A DNA stretch of 64,000 nucleotides. Origin: Euborellia annulipes (lineage: Eukaryota; Arthropoda; Insecta; Dermaptera; Anisolabididae). Made by a program: the position numbers and the translations under genes. The DNA is taken from assembly GCA_023213315.1 (NCBI GenBank), contig JAKCPI010005477.1, forward strand, positions 62,001 to 126,000. The letters run 5' to 3'. The notes under the pieces are model-generated. The model was given only the letters and a program-made list of their open reading frames with translations, did no database searches and had not been told where the DNA came from. Positions 48,317 to 59,444 of this stretch are shown piece after piece. Within the stretch, counting starts at the first letter, position 1, and every line of letters starts with the position of its first letter.

Positions 48317-48648
48317 GACGCATTAGTGTGTCAAGCGCCAAAAAATTAAAAATTGAGTTAAGCACGGAATATTGTTTCAAATGCTATAATTAATAGTATT
48401 TTTTTATGAAATATGTCCTAAAAAAATTTATATTTAATGTTACTTGCACAATTGACAAAAAAAAATCTCGACATCGAATTTTTGACATGATCGCAATACT
48501 TTCTCTCTCTATATATTTCGTATATAGGGTAAGAGAAAGTAAAAATGATATATAATCTAATCAAAACAATTTAAATAAGAAAAACTAATGTTAATTTTCT
48601 CAAAATACCGGAACCTGGCGCTTGACACACTAATGCGTAACAGGGTCC
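48317..48648 (+). mobile_element. family A / family B mosaic
   Basis: A family A copy begins cattagtgtgtcaagcgcc and ends gacacactaatgcgtaacag, but its middle (48466-48548) is the end of a family B copy (atctcgacatcgaattttt to gggtaagagaaagta). On its left, 48060-48316 is the rest of a minus-strand B copy. This suggests exchange between, or nested insertion of, the two families. Confidence 0.55.
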
Positions 48649-48751
48649 ATATATGAAATATATAGAGAGAAAGTATTCGATTTTTTTATTTAAAGGTATT
48701 TTAATTATTAATATTAATAATTTAATTATTAATATTTTAATATTAATATAT

Positions 48752-49024
48752 CTCGACTCAAAAAATCTGGTATGACCGTGCTGGTGCTCAACATTCTCTT
48801 ACCGAAGGGTAAGAAAAAGTTGTGTGCTGTACGCCAGTCACACCAGATTTTTCTAAATTTTTTTAAAAGTAAAAATTCGCTATCTGTTTTTTCTACTTTT
48901 TTTTTTAAGATATTTTAATTAAGGTGCTATGGGAAACTAAATATATATTGACACAAAAAGTCTGGTGTGACCTTACCGAAGGGTAAGAGAAAGTTGTGTG
49001 CTGTACGCCAGTCACACCAGATTT
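48752..49024. repeat. two solitary family B terminal hairpins
   Basis: Two roughly 75-100-bp hairpins (48752-48852 and 48950-49024), each ending gccagtcacaccagattttt, occur without the body of the element. Each is preceded by a short stretch ending in a gacac/gactc word like that before the hairpin in full copies. Confidence 0.75.
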
Positions 49025-50224
49025 TTTAAATTTTATTTAAAAGTAAAAATTTGCTATCTGTTTTATGTATTATGATATTTAAATTCCCCATTTCAAATTA
49101 TTTTCTAATTTATATTCTTTCTAATTGAAATAATCTGGATCTTTGCCAATTATCTATTAGTATAGGATTCCGTCCCCACCCCCCACCCACCCCCACTCTC
49201 GGATGCTCTAACCCGGAGGTCGCACCCCATTGGCTATCTAATCCCATAGGGCAGCTTCAATTCGAGTCTACATGCTAAGTCAATGAGAAAAGTATCCTTT
49301 ATATTTAATAGCAAAGTCAAAGAGGCTTTAGTAGAGGGGGAGCAGTGATAAGTGAAGCACCTTCCGTGTTAAAAATTCCAACCTTCATTCGGGACATGGC
49401 GTCGCTTGGGCCAGACGTGCCTCAGTGGGCTCCTGTAAAAAATTCGTGTTTCTTCTAAACTTTAAGGACTTTTGAGGTAAATTTCATCTCTCCACGTTCA
49501 TTAATACTTAGTTTATCATTTTAAATATTAGAAATATAAATGGCTTCACAAAAAATTATTATTTATATATAAACCGCATTATATATAAACGTAGTTGTGA
49601 TTTTATAAAAATGTATTCATAGGAGCCAATGCGGGAATATAACAAAATATATATGGAGGTGGTCCGGAGTTTGTTTCTAGGCGATAAGTGCATTTATTTT
49701 TTTAATTTAATTAAATAAATAGTTAAAGACAAATAATAAAGTAGACTTATTGATTTCTCTCTCTCTGCTTGACTCTCTTGCAAGGGTCAGTATGCAAGTC
49801 AGGACAAGTTTGTTGGATGGGCTATTAGGCAGGCCTATGTAGCATAGATTAGCAAATGGATCACAAACCTGAGTATAGGCTAATATTCTTGCAGTTTATA
49901 TCTAAATCTTTTTTGATTCAATTGGATGACTTGTTTCTCGTTTTTTTTTTTCTCTCTCCATTCAAACTTGACTAGCTGCGTCGCCTGTCTTCGGTGGGCA
50001 CCTAGTCAGGCAAATTTCGACCTCCAGGATACACTTAGATATCTACTTCCATTTTTTAATAGAGAGAGGATAATAAATTCATTTATATGCAGTGGAGGAT
50101 GAAATCCAATCCAAGGGATTGCAAATCAACCCTAGATTAAATCATTTTTTTATAAGATCTAAATAAAATTCAAAATATACCAATTAATTATTAGTAATAG
50201 TAGTATTAATACTACCATATATAC
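49025..50224. other. unique stretch with C-rich and tRNA-like words
   Basis: 49165-49200 is CCCACCC-rich; 49240-49280 (cttcaattcgagtc) weakly resembles a B box; 49380-49440 is GC-balanced. No gene is supported. Confidence 0.3.
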
Positions 50225-51025
50225 TATACTAGCTGCGTTGCACCTTTTGGGTGGGCTTCTACCACTGATATTTAGTTTTTTTCAAATAGGAACCTTACAA
50301 ATACCTAACAAGGGCCCGCGTGGGGCGGCCTCTTTTAGATTAAATTATTTTTATAAGGTCTAAATAAAATTCAAAATATAACAAATTATACTATATATCA
50401 TACTAGCTGCGTTCCCCGCTTAATGGGCTTTTCTCATTGATATTCAGTTTTTTTTTAAATAGGAACCTTACAAACAATACCTAACAAGGGCCCGCGTGTG
50501 GCGGCCTCTTTTAGATTAAATTATTTTTTATAAGATCTAAATAAAATTCAAAATTTACTAAATAATACTACCATATATACTATACTAGCTGCGTTGCACG
50601 CTTTGGGTGGGCTTCTACCACTGATATTTAGTTTTTTTCAAATAGGACCCTTACAAATACCTGTCAAGGGCCCGCGTGTGGCGGCCTCTTTTAGATTAAA
50701 TTATTTTTATAAGGTCAAAATAAAATTCAAAATATACCAAATTATACTAGCTGCGTTCCCCGCTTTCAGTGGGCTTCTCTCATTGATATTTAGTTTTTTT
50801 TTTAATAGGAACCTTACAAACAATACCTAACAAGGGCCTGCGTGTGGCGGCCTCTTTGAGATTAAATTATTTTTATAAGATCTAAATAAAATTCAAAATA
50901 TACCAAATTATACTAGCTGCGTTCCCCGCTTTCAGTGGGCTTTTCTCATTGATATTCAGTTTTTTTCAAATAGGAACCTTACAAACAATACCTAACAAGG
51001 GCCCGCGTGTGGCGGCCTCTTTCTT
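50225..51025 (+). repeat. tandem array of 162-182-bp units
   Basis: actagctgcgttg/cc begins units at 50229, 50403, 50585, 50747 and 50913, each followed by gtgggcttct, ttgatatttagttttttt, aataggaaccttacaaa and agggcccgcgtgtggcgg. An ancestral partial start is at 49972. Open frames across the units are repeats of the same translation. Confidence 0.85.
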
Positions 51026-51165
51026 AATCAGTGCCTCAACATTCACTTCACTTTTTACTTTCTCATATAAATATACAACATTTAATGCCAATCTCTATTT
51101 CTGTGTTACGCCAGTCGAAAACTTTTTTCCTTTATCGAATTAAATATTTTAATATTCCCTTGACT

Positions 51166-51419
51166 CAAGGGCGGATCCAGGGGTGTTTCTCGGGGGGGAG
51201 GGGTAATCTGGTGTGAGTGGTCGCACAACACACATTTTTTTTCTTAATTTCGGTAATTTAAAGGCGCATTCTTTACTTGTTTGCCAAAATATAAACACAA
51301 ATCAAATTTTTAAGTACTAATTTTTAAATTAAAAATAAATTTTTTTTTGAAAAAAATGTATTTTTTTCAAATCTCAGGGGGGTAATTACCCCCTTTACCC
51401 CCCCTTGTATCCGCCCTTG
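51166..51419. mobile_element. hAT-like MITE
   Basis: Ends CAAGGGCGGATCCAGGGG and (inverted) CAAGGGCGGATACAAGGGG, with the perfect 8-bp duplication ccttgact at 51158-51165 and 51420-51427. A fragment of the family B terminal hairpin (about 51205-51262) lies inside. Confidence 0.85.
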
Positions 51420-51749
51420 CCTTGACTTCAATAGTAAATAAAGAGCGGGTTTTTAGTCCCTTAAATATAAAACAAATCTGTTATAGCTTGTTTGAAATTT
51501 GTAAGCCTAAATGATTAAGTCCATCGAATGAATTGATCCGGATCGAGCATGATGATTCTTTATAACTTAGAAGTGAGCTTGTAGCTCAGAGAATTTTGCC
51601 TTTAGTTTCAGTAAGGCCAAGCGAATACAAGTTACTAGAAATAAGACTCATTACTTTTTATATATTTTTTTGCTCTATTCATCAAATTTTAATTTATAAA
51701 TTATTTTTTACATTTTAACACTTTCTTAGAATATTTATTAATTATTTAA

Positions 51750-52480
51750 GACATTTATTTTTTTTTTTTTTGTCCAAATTATTTATCAACCAAAATATTT
51801 TTTCATTCGACGTAAATAGAATTTTTTTTTCCAAATTCTTTTGATATCTTTTGAAAAGAGATTCTAAAAGATTTTCTTTTTTTCAGATTGGTGCTTAGCC
51901 GGTGCATTTAGAATTTTTTAACTGAATTCAAGTAATGCAAGGATCTTCACTGCCCCCCCCTCCAAGGGTAAGTACATTTTTTGATATTCTAGTAACACAT
52001 ACCCTTTCACACTTACACACAAATGCATCTAAATATTATGGTGTGACTGGTAGCACAGCACTCATCTTACCTTCAGTAATTGATAGTTTTCTTACAATTA
52101 TTTCTTAATTCTTATACGAATTGAAACTTAAGCTTACTTCTTGTTTAGTACTTTCTTATATTTACCTAAGAATATTTCTTCTCCAATTAATTAATCCAAA
52201 TTTCTTTTGATATCTTTTGATAAGAGAGTGAGATTCTAAAAGATGTTTTCTTTTGCAGATTTGTGTTAGTGTGTGTTAGTGTGTGTGCCTCGCCAGTGCA
52301 AGTGGACTTCGAAGCTGAGAAGCTGAGCGCAACGCAACGAGTGCAGGAGCTTCGAGTGACCTTCAATACCCCGAGAGGTAAATATTTCATACTCTGGTGG
52401 TAACATGCACCCTCCTAACCACCCACACACACACACATACATAAATATAAATCCATAAATCTAATAATCTAACATAAATT
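51750..52480 (+). repeat. local tandem duplication, about 330-bp halves
   Basis: Two diverged direct copies (about 51750-52090 and 52150-52480) share an intron-like lead (ttttgatatcttttgA, then gattctaaaagat), a splice acceptor, an exon and a following CA-rich stretch. The second copy keeps the open frame. A terminal-hairpin fragment of family B (about 52035-52088) lies between them. Confidence 0.5.
51899..51968 (+). pseudogene. degenerate duplicate of the 52.26-kb exon
   Basis: Intron end, exon start and downstream sequence at 51750-52020 resemble 52150-52430, including the stretch before the acceptor and a donor (gtaagtac). The exon portion carries in-frame stops (for example tag after gtgcatt), so this copy cannot encode the same peptide. 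An ATG at 51935 opens eleven codons into the donor in phase 0, one base off the phase needed by the next exon; a run of eight C lies within it. Confidence 0.3.
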
Positions 52481-53359
52481 AATTATATGTTTCTAATGAA
52501 TTTTTTTTCTTTTTGTTACAGAACTCCGAGACGGTATCAAAGGTAATAATTGCATGGTGCAAGAATTTTGAAGGGGCTAGATTAGGTTAGCTTTTTTAGG
52601 ATGATATTTTCTTTTCAGCTGATCCCAAATAGAATTAGCTCTTTTTTAAAATCAATCAATAATAATTTTTTTTTTTTTAATAGATATTTTTCATAAATAA
52701 TCGTTTTAATGAATAAATTATAAATAATTTTCACTTTTAATTAATTTGCATTTTAAAATTTTTATTTCTAATTTTTTTAATTTAATTTGGATTTCATTAA
52801 AAAAAATTTCAAAAATTTGATATAAATTTTTTGCTAAAAATTTAACTTAATTTTTTTTTTTTCAAATTTTATAAAAAATTTTCAAAAATTTGATATAAAT
52901 TTTTTGCTAAAAATTTAACTTAATTTTTTTTTTTCAAATTTTATAAAAAATTTTCAAAAATGTGATATAAATTTTTTGCTAAAAATTTAACTTAATTTTT
53001 TTTTCAAATTTTATAAAAAATAATAGATTAGACTTCCTCCCCAGCTGCATCGGGAGAGAGGATGCCTCTCTCTCCTGCACCGAGGGACATCATCAACTTG
53101 GTACCTAGAACTTAAGGTGTGATTTATATACGAATACAAATTTAAATGTATTTACTCTTCGATCTATAAATTTGAAAATTCATTTTCACACCTTAAATTG
53201 TAGTTTAATAGTTTAAATATAGAGGGGGTGGGAGGGCTGCACCATGCCAACGAGAGGGATTTTATTTTTGAACTTGCAGCTACTCTGCATGAAACTAATA
53301 GTGAAGAAATCAACGATAATATTCTTCATCGGTTCCTAAGGAGATGCGGTCAGATCTGA
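52259..53359 (+). CDS. possible small secreted protein, three consecutive exons (5' end missing)
   Basis: Three exon-like pieces splice in one open frame: 52259-52377 (119 nt; acceptor ttttgcag, donor gtaaat), a 21-nt microexon 52522-52542 (acceptor gttacag, donor gtaata), and 53280-53359 (acceptor aacttgcag, stop TGA at 53357-53359). The phases agree at both junctions. The peptide starts with a hydrophobic run, FVLVCVSVCASP, that looks like the end of a signal peptide. It continues through VDFEAEKLSATQRVQELRV and ends HRFLRRCGQI. The first piece has balanced base composition unlike the AT-rich flanks. No methionine is present, so a first exon ending in phase 2 is needed; none is certain. Part of the region is duplicated (51750-52090 versus 52150-52480) and the other copy of exon 1 carries stops. 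I do not recognise the family; chance splicing of non-coding DNA is the alternative. Confidence 0.33.
52806..53025 (+). repeat. three tandem 72-73-bp units
   Basis: The word gatataaattttttgctaa recurs at 52819, 52892 and 52964 with the same flanks. The units are AT-rich and lie in the putative intron between the microexon and the last exon of the candidate secreted gene. Confidence 0.85.
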
Positions 53360-53924
53360 TTGACAGATTGAGGCTCAGGTTCTCAAGTGTTCTTGTGTTT
53401 GCGAAAAGACGTCTTTATGACGCAAAGGGAGTCTGATCTTTTTGTATCTTTGAGGTTTGGTCTGAGGTGGGTAAACGAGAGTCAGGGAGGGATGTCGTTT
53501 TTCCAGGGCTAGCCTGGATGTAAATAACGCATACCCTTAAGGCCAGGGACAGGCCCGAGGGCCCCGCCGATCTGATGGTGGGGACCGGGCATATACAATT
53601 ACAATTCGTTCGTATTTTAATTAGGCTAGGTAGGATCTCTTTCAGCCCCCTGGTCTCTCGTTTACTCGTAATCCAAAAAATCACGTTCATTCTCACTGAT
53701 AAGATTTCTTTAGGCACCCGACTTACGGGTTTTTCCGATTATAAATCGCAATTCTTTTTTGAAATTTCGCATACTCTCTTTTAATGCGAATAATAAAAAG
53801 AATTGTTCGTGAAGTGTATTATTTTTCATTGAATTTTTTCCGAATTTTGTTTTTGTTTTATTTTAAAGAAAAAAAGAAGTCTTCAAGATTAAGTATTACA
53901 CGAACTTCTCAATAAGTAAGTAAA

Positions 53925-54850
53925 TTTCATATACAAGTTATTAAAATAAAATGAGCAAAATTAATTCAAATTTTATATTTTTCAGATGACTTGTATTTCC
54001 TTGACGTTTTTGTGTTCTTTTTGGTTAAATAAAAACATCAACTTATTTAATAATACAAATGAAGAAAACATTTTTGCATAAGAGTGTATCATTATCATCT
54101 ATTGGTTTCAACGCATCGAATTTTGTTGTTTTGGATCTTTTAATATACACAGTAAGTAAATACAAATTAAAGGCGCCCCTTCAATTTGCCATTTTTGGGG
54201 TTAGGTACGCCACTGTTTATATAAACTTGTGGTGGGTGATCAGTTCAGTAAAATTTTCTATTTTTTTTATTTGCGGTCTTTTTCGGCATCTAAGGCCATT
54301 TAGACCCCATCTCCATTTATGATTTGTAGTCAAATCAAATGAAATAAATTTTTCTCGCTTGGGACGGTAAGTGAACCCGGGACCCTAGGCACGAGAAGCT
54401 AGTATCTTCTCTCTGATCCAAGGGTCACGGGCTATATATTTTTAATACATTTTATAAATACGTATTGTGAAGTGCATATACCAGGTACATAAAACAAGTC
54501 TTCAAGATTAATTTTTAAAGCAACAAAAAATTTCAAAGGTAAGTAAATTTTCATTAAATGATAAATCAAAATATTTAAACTAATATATATATATTTTTTT
54601 TTAGGTAAATTATTTTTGGTGAGGATTGGTGGGCTATGAGGGGAGGAGGAGGCCCAAAAAAAAACAATCTTCCGGTTTTTCGAATTATAAGTAAATTTCA
54701 TTTACAATAGTTATTGATATTAAAATAAAAGTAACAAAACTATTTCCCATTTTATATTTTTCAGATGAATTGTATTTTCTTCATTCTGATTAAATAAATA
54801 CATATAAACTTATTTAATAATAATACAAATAAAGAAAACATTTTGGCTTA
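53925..54850 (+). repeat. duplicated splice-site-like block (53.93-54.08 and 54.69-54.85 kb)
   Basis: The blocks 53925-54075 and 54690-54850 are about 145-bp diverged direct copies. Each has a donor-like gtaagtaaatttcat, an AT-rich intron-like stretch, the acceptor tatatttttcag and a short exon-like end with AATAAA-type signals, which looks like a duplicated 3' gene end. In the first copy a frame DDLYFLDVFVFFLVK ends in TAA. A related donor-like piece occurs at 54530-54550. A minus-strand SINE (54270-54430) separates the copies. Confidence 0.35.
54270..54430 (-). mobile_element. tRNA-derived SINE
   Basis: Minus strand: head cttggatcagagagaagat... with B box gggttcacttaccgtccc, then the tail ggggtctaaatggcctta and gatgccgaaaaagac. 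Same head type as 20862-20993. A short tail fragment of this SINE class also occurs at 3890-3925. Confidence 0.7.
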
Positions 54851-54872
54851 AGAGTCATCTATTGGCATCTAC

Positions 54873-54992
54873 TCATCGAACATCTGGTGGGATAAGCGCA
54901 GAACACAACTCTCGATTACAGAAGGTAAGAGACAGTCACACCAGATTTTTACTCCGGAAACGTGTATTTCCATCAAAATCTCGACAGAGTAA
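54873..54992. repeat. family B end fragments joined
   Basis: A shortened terminal hairpin (catctggtgggataagc to cagtcacaccagattttt) is joined directly to the inverse of the left-end region (cgtgtatttccatcaaaatc). The body is deleted. Confidence 0.6.
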
Positions 54993-55767
54993 TGTATTTA
55001 ATAGTTTTAATACCAAAAAGGGAATAAACAAATGTGAAAATGTTTTATTGTGTCAGTGTACGAATGGTCATCTATGTCAAGAATTGAAGGCGCTTCAACT
55101 TTTTCTCACATTACATTAAATGTAAATTAATATTATAATAATATAAAATTTTATTTTTCTTCTGAAAGGAAATAATTTTCGAATTTTTAATGAGATACGA
55201 AAGTATAAAATTTATTTATTTATTTTATTTACCTTTCATTATATGAGATTAAAATGTTTGACTGTCTGTACGTCCATTTTCTCAATATTTTTTTTAATAA
55301 TACAACTTTATCTATTTGTATATAAGAATTTTTTTTTTCCTGAAAATTTCGAGTATATTCAAACAAATAATAACTAATCCTTTGTGAGAAATAAAATTCC
55401 CGAAAGGTATTGGTATTTATTTGTTCTCATATAGTCAAGGTAATGTTTTCATGTCCTCGTTTTTTTTTTTTTTTTTTTTTTTTTTTATTAGTCTCTACCA
55501 AAGTTTGTTTAACGAGATTCCATTAAGAAGGCAAATAAATAAATAAATAAAGTCACTTTCGTAATAGCTTTACTTAATATTTTACTAATCTTTTCGATCT
55601 ATGAATCTCCTTGAATATTTCTTAAAGGTAGCATGTAGATCAGGGACCCCACATCGTTTCTGGAGCCCTGTTGCCAAGTATTGTGGCCAGGAATTTACGT
55701 ATCACGCTCTGATTGACCAACTATTTCTGCACTCTTATGGAGAGTCCAGGAAAATTACTTGGCCCAG
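54993..55767. other. AT-rich DNA with a GC-balanced 130-bp block
   Basis: 55625-55755 is GC-balanced with an open plus-strand frame (GTPHRFWSPVAKYCGQE). It abuts a family B hairpin arm. Origin unknown. Confidence 0.3.
55459..55488 (+). repeat. long poly-T run
   Basis: About 27 T in a row, followed by attagtctctaccaaag; possibly the A-tail of a minus-strand retroposed copy. Confidence 0.5.
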
Positions 55768-56300
55768 TCACACCAGATTTTTTGTGTCGACATTTATTTA
55801 TTTTCCGACTGTACGGTACATTCGAATTTCAAGATGTAAAATTTATAAACGTGGGAAAATATTTATATTTTGTTACCATGGCAACCATTTCTCCTATCTT
55901 TTCTATGAAGTACAAGAGTAAAGTGGTCTTCAGAAGATTTCAATGACAAAATGAGAATATACATTTTAAAGAGAATCTAAAAAATAATTGATTTTTGAAT
56001 TAAAAAAAAATCGTTGGAACGAATTTAGAGAAAATCGAAAAAAAAAAACTGAAAAAGTGCATCAGTAAAGTACTAAGTACTCTTTGGTCGATTTTGTTTA
56101 AAAGCTTCGTGTCACGCCCCATGGGAGTGCCTAACTTAAATATAAAATTTCAACCTCCTATCTCTTTTCGTTCTTGAGATATTTTGTTCACAGACACACA
56201 CACAGACAGAAAACCACTTTTTTGGATTCAGGGGACCTCAAAACGTGTATATCCATTAAAATCTCGACATCGAATTTTTTACATGAATCCAATACTTTAT
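55768..56300 (-). mobile_element. family B element
   Basis: A minus-strand copy beginning in one hairpin arm (cagtcacaccagattttt) and ending near the left-end signature at about 56300, where acatgaatccaatactt leads into other DNA. Confidence 0.8.
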
Positions 56301-56517
56301 TTAAATCTTTTGAATATAAATATAAATATTTTTATAACAAAATTCGAGTAAATAAAACATTATCTCCAAGGTAATAAATTATAAACTTTAACAATTGCAA
56401 CCCTACTACATTACTGCATCAACAATTACGGCCCTACTACACTCTCACCCATCAATCATTTGTGGCTCTTTTTTGCTAATTTATTTCCATAAAAAATTTT
56501 CATCAAGATATTAAATA

Positions 56518-56923
56518 GACCCTGTTACGCATTAGTGTGTCAAGCGCCAAAAAAAATTAAAAATTGAGTTAAGCACGGAATATTGTTTCAAATGCTATAA
56601 TTAATAGTATTTTTTATGAAATATGTCCTAAAAAAATTTATATTTAATGTTACTTGCACAATTGACAAAAAAAGATATATGGACCCTGTTACGCATTAGT
56701 GTGTCAAGCTACCGAGTTTTGAGAAAATTAACGTTTTTTGTTTTGATTAGATTATTTAGTCTATAATCTTTTTTGTCAATTGTGCAAATAACATTAAATA
56801 TAAATTTTTTTAGGACATATTTCATAAAAAAATATAATTAATTATAGCATTTGAAACAATATTCCGTGCTTAACTCAATTTTTAATTTTTTGGCGCTTGG
56901 CACACTAATGCGTAACAGGGTCC
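56518..56923. mobile_element. family A, a half copy followed by a full inverted copy
   Basis: The left half of one A element (56518-56680) abuts a complete A element in the opposite orientation (56682-56923). Both begin gaccctgttacgcattagtg. The full copy ends ctaatgcgtaacagggtcc. Confidence 0.75.
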
Positions 56924-57717
56924 AAATATTCTACGTTGTCTCTAAAATTCTCCAGGCGTTAAGTTCAATTTCGCATTTTTGTACAGTTATAAAATAATAC
57001 TAATAACCTATATTTGAGATTTTATTCAAATAAGTTCTTAGAACTATAATTCTATAGTGAGAATTTATTAGCCTCGTCGTAATATAAATTCACTATTGTT
57101 GATAATTAATTTAAAGAGATCGGCCAGCCATCCCCACCTCCAGCTAATCCGCCACTGCTTTCGAATGAGAAATATAGACTTATAATGAGCTTGGTTAAGT
57201 AAAACAGAAGAAGGAAAAGAAAAGTAGAAGAGGAGAGTCGAGAGAGAGAGCCCGGTGGCCATTTGCATAGGCGGCGGCATTTCTCTTTCTTTGATGGCGG
57301 CATTTTATATTAATGCATTCCTTCCATCTGGCTTGAGGGCTCGGCTGAACGAATTACAATGATTAGGGGGCCCCAAGTGACAAAATGAACACAGGCCCAT
57401 TCAACATGCTGATATAATGACTAGGGAATTTTGTATGGCGCCTCTTTACAAGATTTCTTTATATAAATATGAGAATAAAAAATGTACAAAAGAAGAAGAA
57501 GCATCTGACCTGAATTCACCGAGATACTCTAATAGGTTGCATAAATTTGTTTTTACTTGCTGAAAACTCGATAATGAATTTAGCTAGAAAAAAATTCTTG
57601 ATTTTGGGTAAACTGTGATTTATTTGTAAGAATTAATTGATTAAGAATTATGTTATAAATAGAATAAATTTTTGGCATTAATCGTATTTTAATTACACAG
57701 GAGAATAAAAAAGAACT
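56924..57717. other. unique stretch, possible regulatory DNA
   Basis: 57115-57430 is non-repetitive and GC-balanced, with a purine-rich tract (57205-57255) and gcggcgg words. All frames are short. Candidate conserved non-coding DNA. Confidence 0.3.
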
Positions 57718-58199
57718 TTTTTTTTGGTGCAATGAAATTCCTGGGTATATGGATAGAGCCCTGATTCCAAAAATAGCATCTGTTTTGCCCCATAGTTTGG
57801 AGGGAACGTGGTGTAGGTTTTACGTGAAACATATTTATAAGTAAAATTATTTAATACGTGATGTTGGACTAGGTTATAAATGAATTAAATATTTTATTTT
57901 ATAACTAGATATATTTCGGGCTATTAACCCATCCAGGAGTTACATATGAGAGTTGTCATATGGGCCGTTTATTTTGAAAGTGATGTAAGTCCATTTTTTT
58001 ATTGTTTTGAGAAAATGAAATGTTATTAAAAAATTTATTTACCGACCAATTTTCAATTGTACAAAACATGGGAATTTTTTAAGAAATTTACCACTTGCTA
58101 GTTATACATAGAAAATTTACATTAATTTAAGCATAAATTATGTGATTCCTCATTTTAAAAAAAAATGGACTTAGACCACTTTCAAAATAAACGGTCCAT

Positions 58200-58241
58200 A
58201 TGTAACTGAGGATGGATTAATAGCCCAAAATATATCGAGTT
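58200..58241 (+). ncRNA. hammerhead-like motif, partly decayed
   Basis: Core CTGAGGA (58206-58212), AAAATATATC and gagtta. The partner copy on the minus strand (57942-57902) keeps GAAATATATC but lost two core bases. Together the two copies predict stem I TAACTC/GAGTTA. Confidence 0.4.
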
Positions 58242-58739
58242 ATAAATTAAAATATTTATTTCATTTATAACCTAGTGAAACCTCACATATATTAAATAAT
58301 TTTTCTTATATAGAGAAAAATAAATTTTAATAGAAAATATGCTTTAATTTTGAATTATCTAGATTTTTTAAGGACTTACCCCCTTAAAAATATAAATATA
58401 AAGTTTTTGCCCAATCAGAAGAGGTTTAGTGCATGGCTAAAAATTTAGAAGATTAATTTTTTCAGTTTTTTTTTTTAACTTTGAACACCCATAATAGAAT
58501 TTTTATCATCTCTAAATGATATTCTATATCTCCTTTACTTTCCAAAAATCATTCATTCGTGCAAATCTGTTAATTAGCAACGAAATTATAAACAAAATAG
58601 TTATCAAAGTTAAGTACAAATACAAGAAAGGTTTTTACTAAGAAGTTTTCTATCAGGAATGAAAGTTAGAAGAAAACGCAGGCAAAATTTTTTCTTTAAA
58701 AATATATTTTAACAGCTGACGTTTCGGCTTCGACCAATA

Positions 58740-58783
58740 ACAGCTCCGAGGATGGCTTTGACCGAAGCCGAAACGTCAGCTGT
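58740..58783 (+). ncRNA. hammerhead motif with six-pair stem I
   Basis: Stem I ACAGCT/AGCTGT pairs perfectly; the core is CCGAGGA (58746-58752, one change); stem II GGCTT/AAGCC is perfect; GAAACGTC follows (58770-58777), with C at the cleavage position. It sits in a foldback whose arms (58650-58735, 58764-58845) are about 80 bp. Confidence 0.6.
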
Positions 58784-59066
58784 TAAAAAATATTTTTAAA
58801 GAAAAAATTTTGGCTGCGTTTTCTTCTAACTTTCATTCATGATACAAATTCCACCAGCCATAAAATACCCTTATACTTAGAGCTTTTCTTGGGTATATGG
58901 ATAGTGCCGAATCCTGACTATGGTATTTTTGGACTCAGGCTACCTATATACCCCAGCACCAAAATCACTCTTTGCCTGTGTTATCTGCCAAATAATAAAC
59001 CACTATGAATGCCGTTTAAATCGCCTTCAAAAATTAATAGCGAAGCTCTAATTTCTAACATCCTAT

Positions 59067-59444
59067 CAGGTCTATTCTCTAAAAACAAACGTTAAAATTT
59101 AAAATCAACAAATTGGTGTTAAAAAGTAATGTAAAAACAATCAGCGTTAAAAAGGCTATTCTCTAAACAAAGTTTTAACAGCGACGTTAACATTTCAAAG
59201 CTATCAAAATCATAACCTTACTTTTTAGGTTAAGGACGCCATTTTTATTTTAAATACGACGTTAAAGTATGAAAGCCACCTCCTAGACATGGCATTAATT
59301 TTTAACACTAATTACTAAATGTTAACGCTTTGCCTTTAAAGTTTTTGTTTACAGAATAGCTATTTGAGGCAAGGAAGTGTTAAAATGAATTAATGTTGTT
59401 TACAGATGTTAAAAGTTAACGTTTATGCTTAGAGAATATACCTG
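59067..59444. mobile_element. MITE with CAGGTCTATTCTCTAA ends
   Basis: Second copy of the 19.4-kb element, 378 bp, flanked by TAT on both sides, which suggests a 3-bp target duplication. Confidence 0.8.

Larger units (their letters stand above)
57718..58970. mobile_element. large inverted-repeat element with nested foldbacks
   Basis: The ends ttggtgcaatgaaattcctg... and, inverted, ttggtgctggggtatat share gggtatatggatag and ttccaaaaatag words. Inside are a foldback at 57877-58275 with facing hammerhead motifs (57942-57902 minus, 58200-58241 plus) and a second at 58650-58845 with one motif. No coding frame. Confidence 0.6.

Noticed and set aside
53047..53102. Extra exon between the microexon and last exon of the candidate secreted gene (ASGERMPLSPAPRD)
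   Set aside because: It opens in phase after cttcctccccag, but its only donor (gtacct) leaves the wrong phase for the last exon.
53280..53359. Resemblance of NSEEIN to pigment-dispersing hormone (NSE-IN)
   Set aside because: There is no dibasic cleavage site before it and no amidation signal after, and the remainder does not match.
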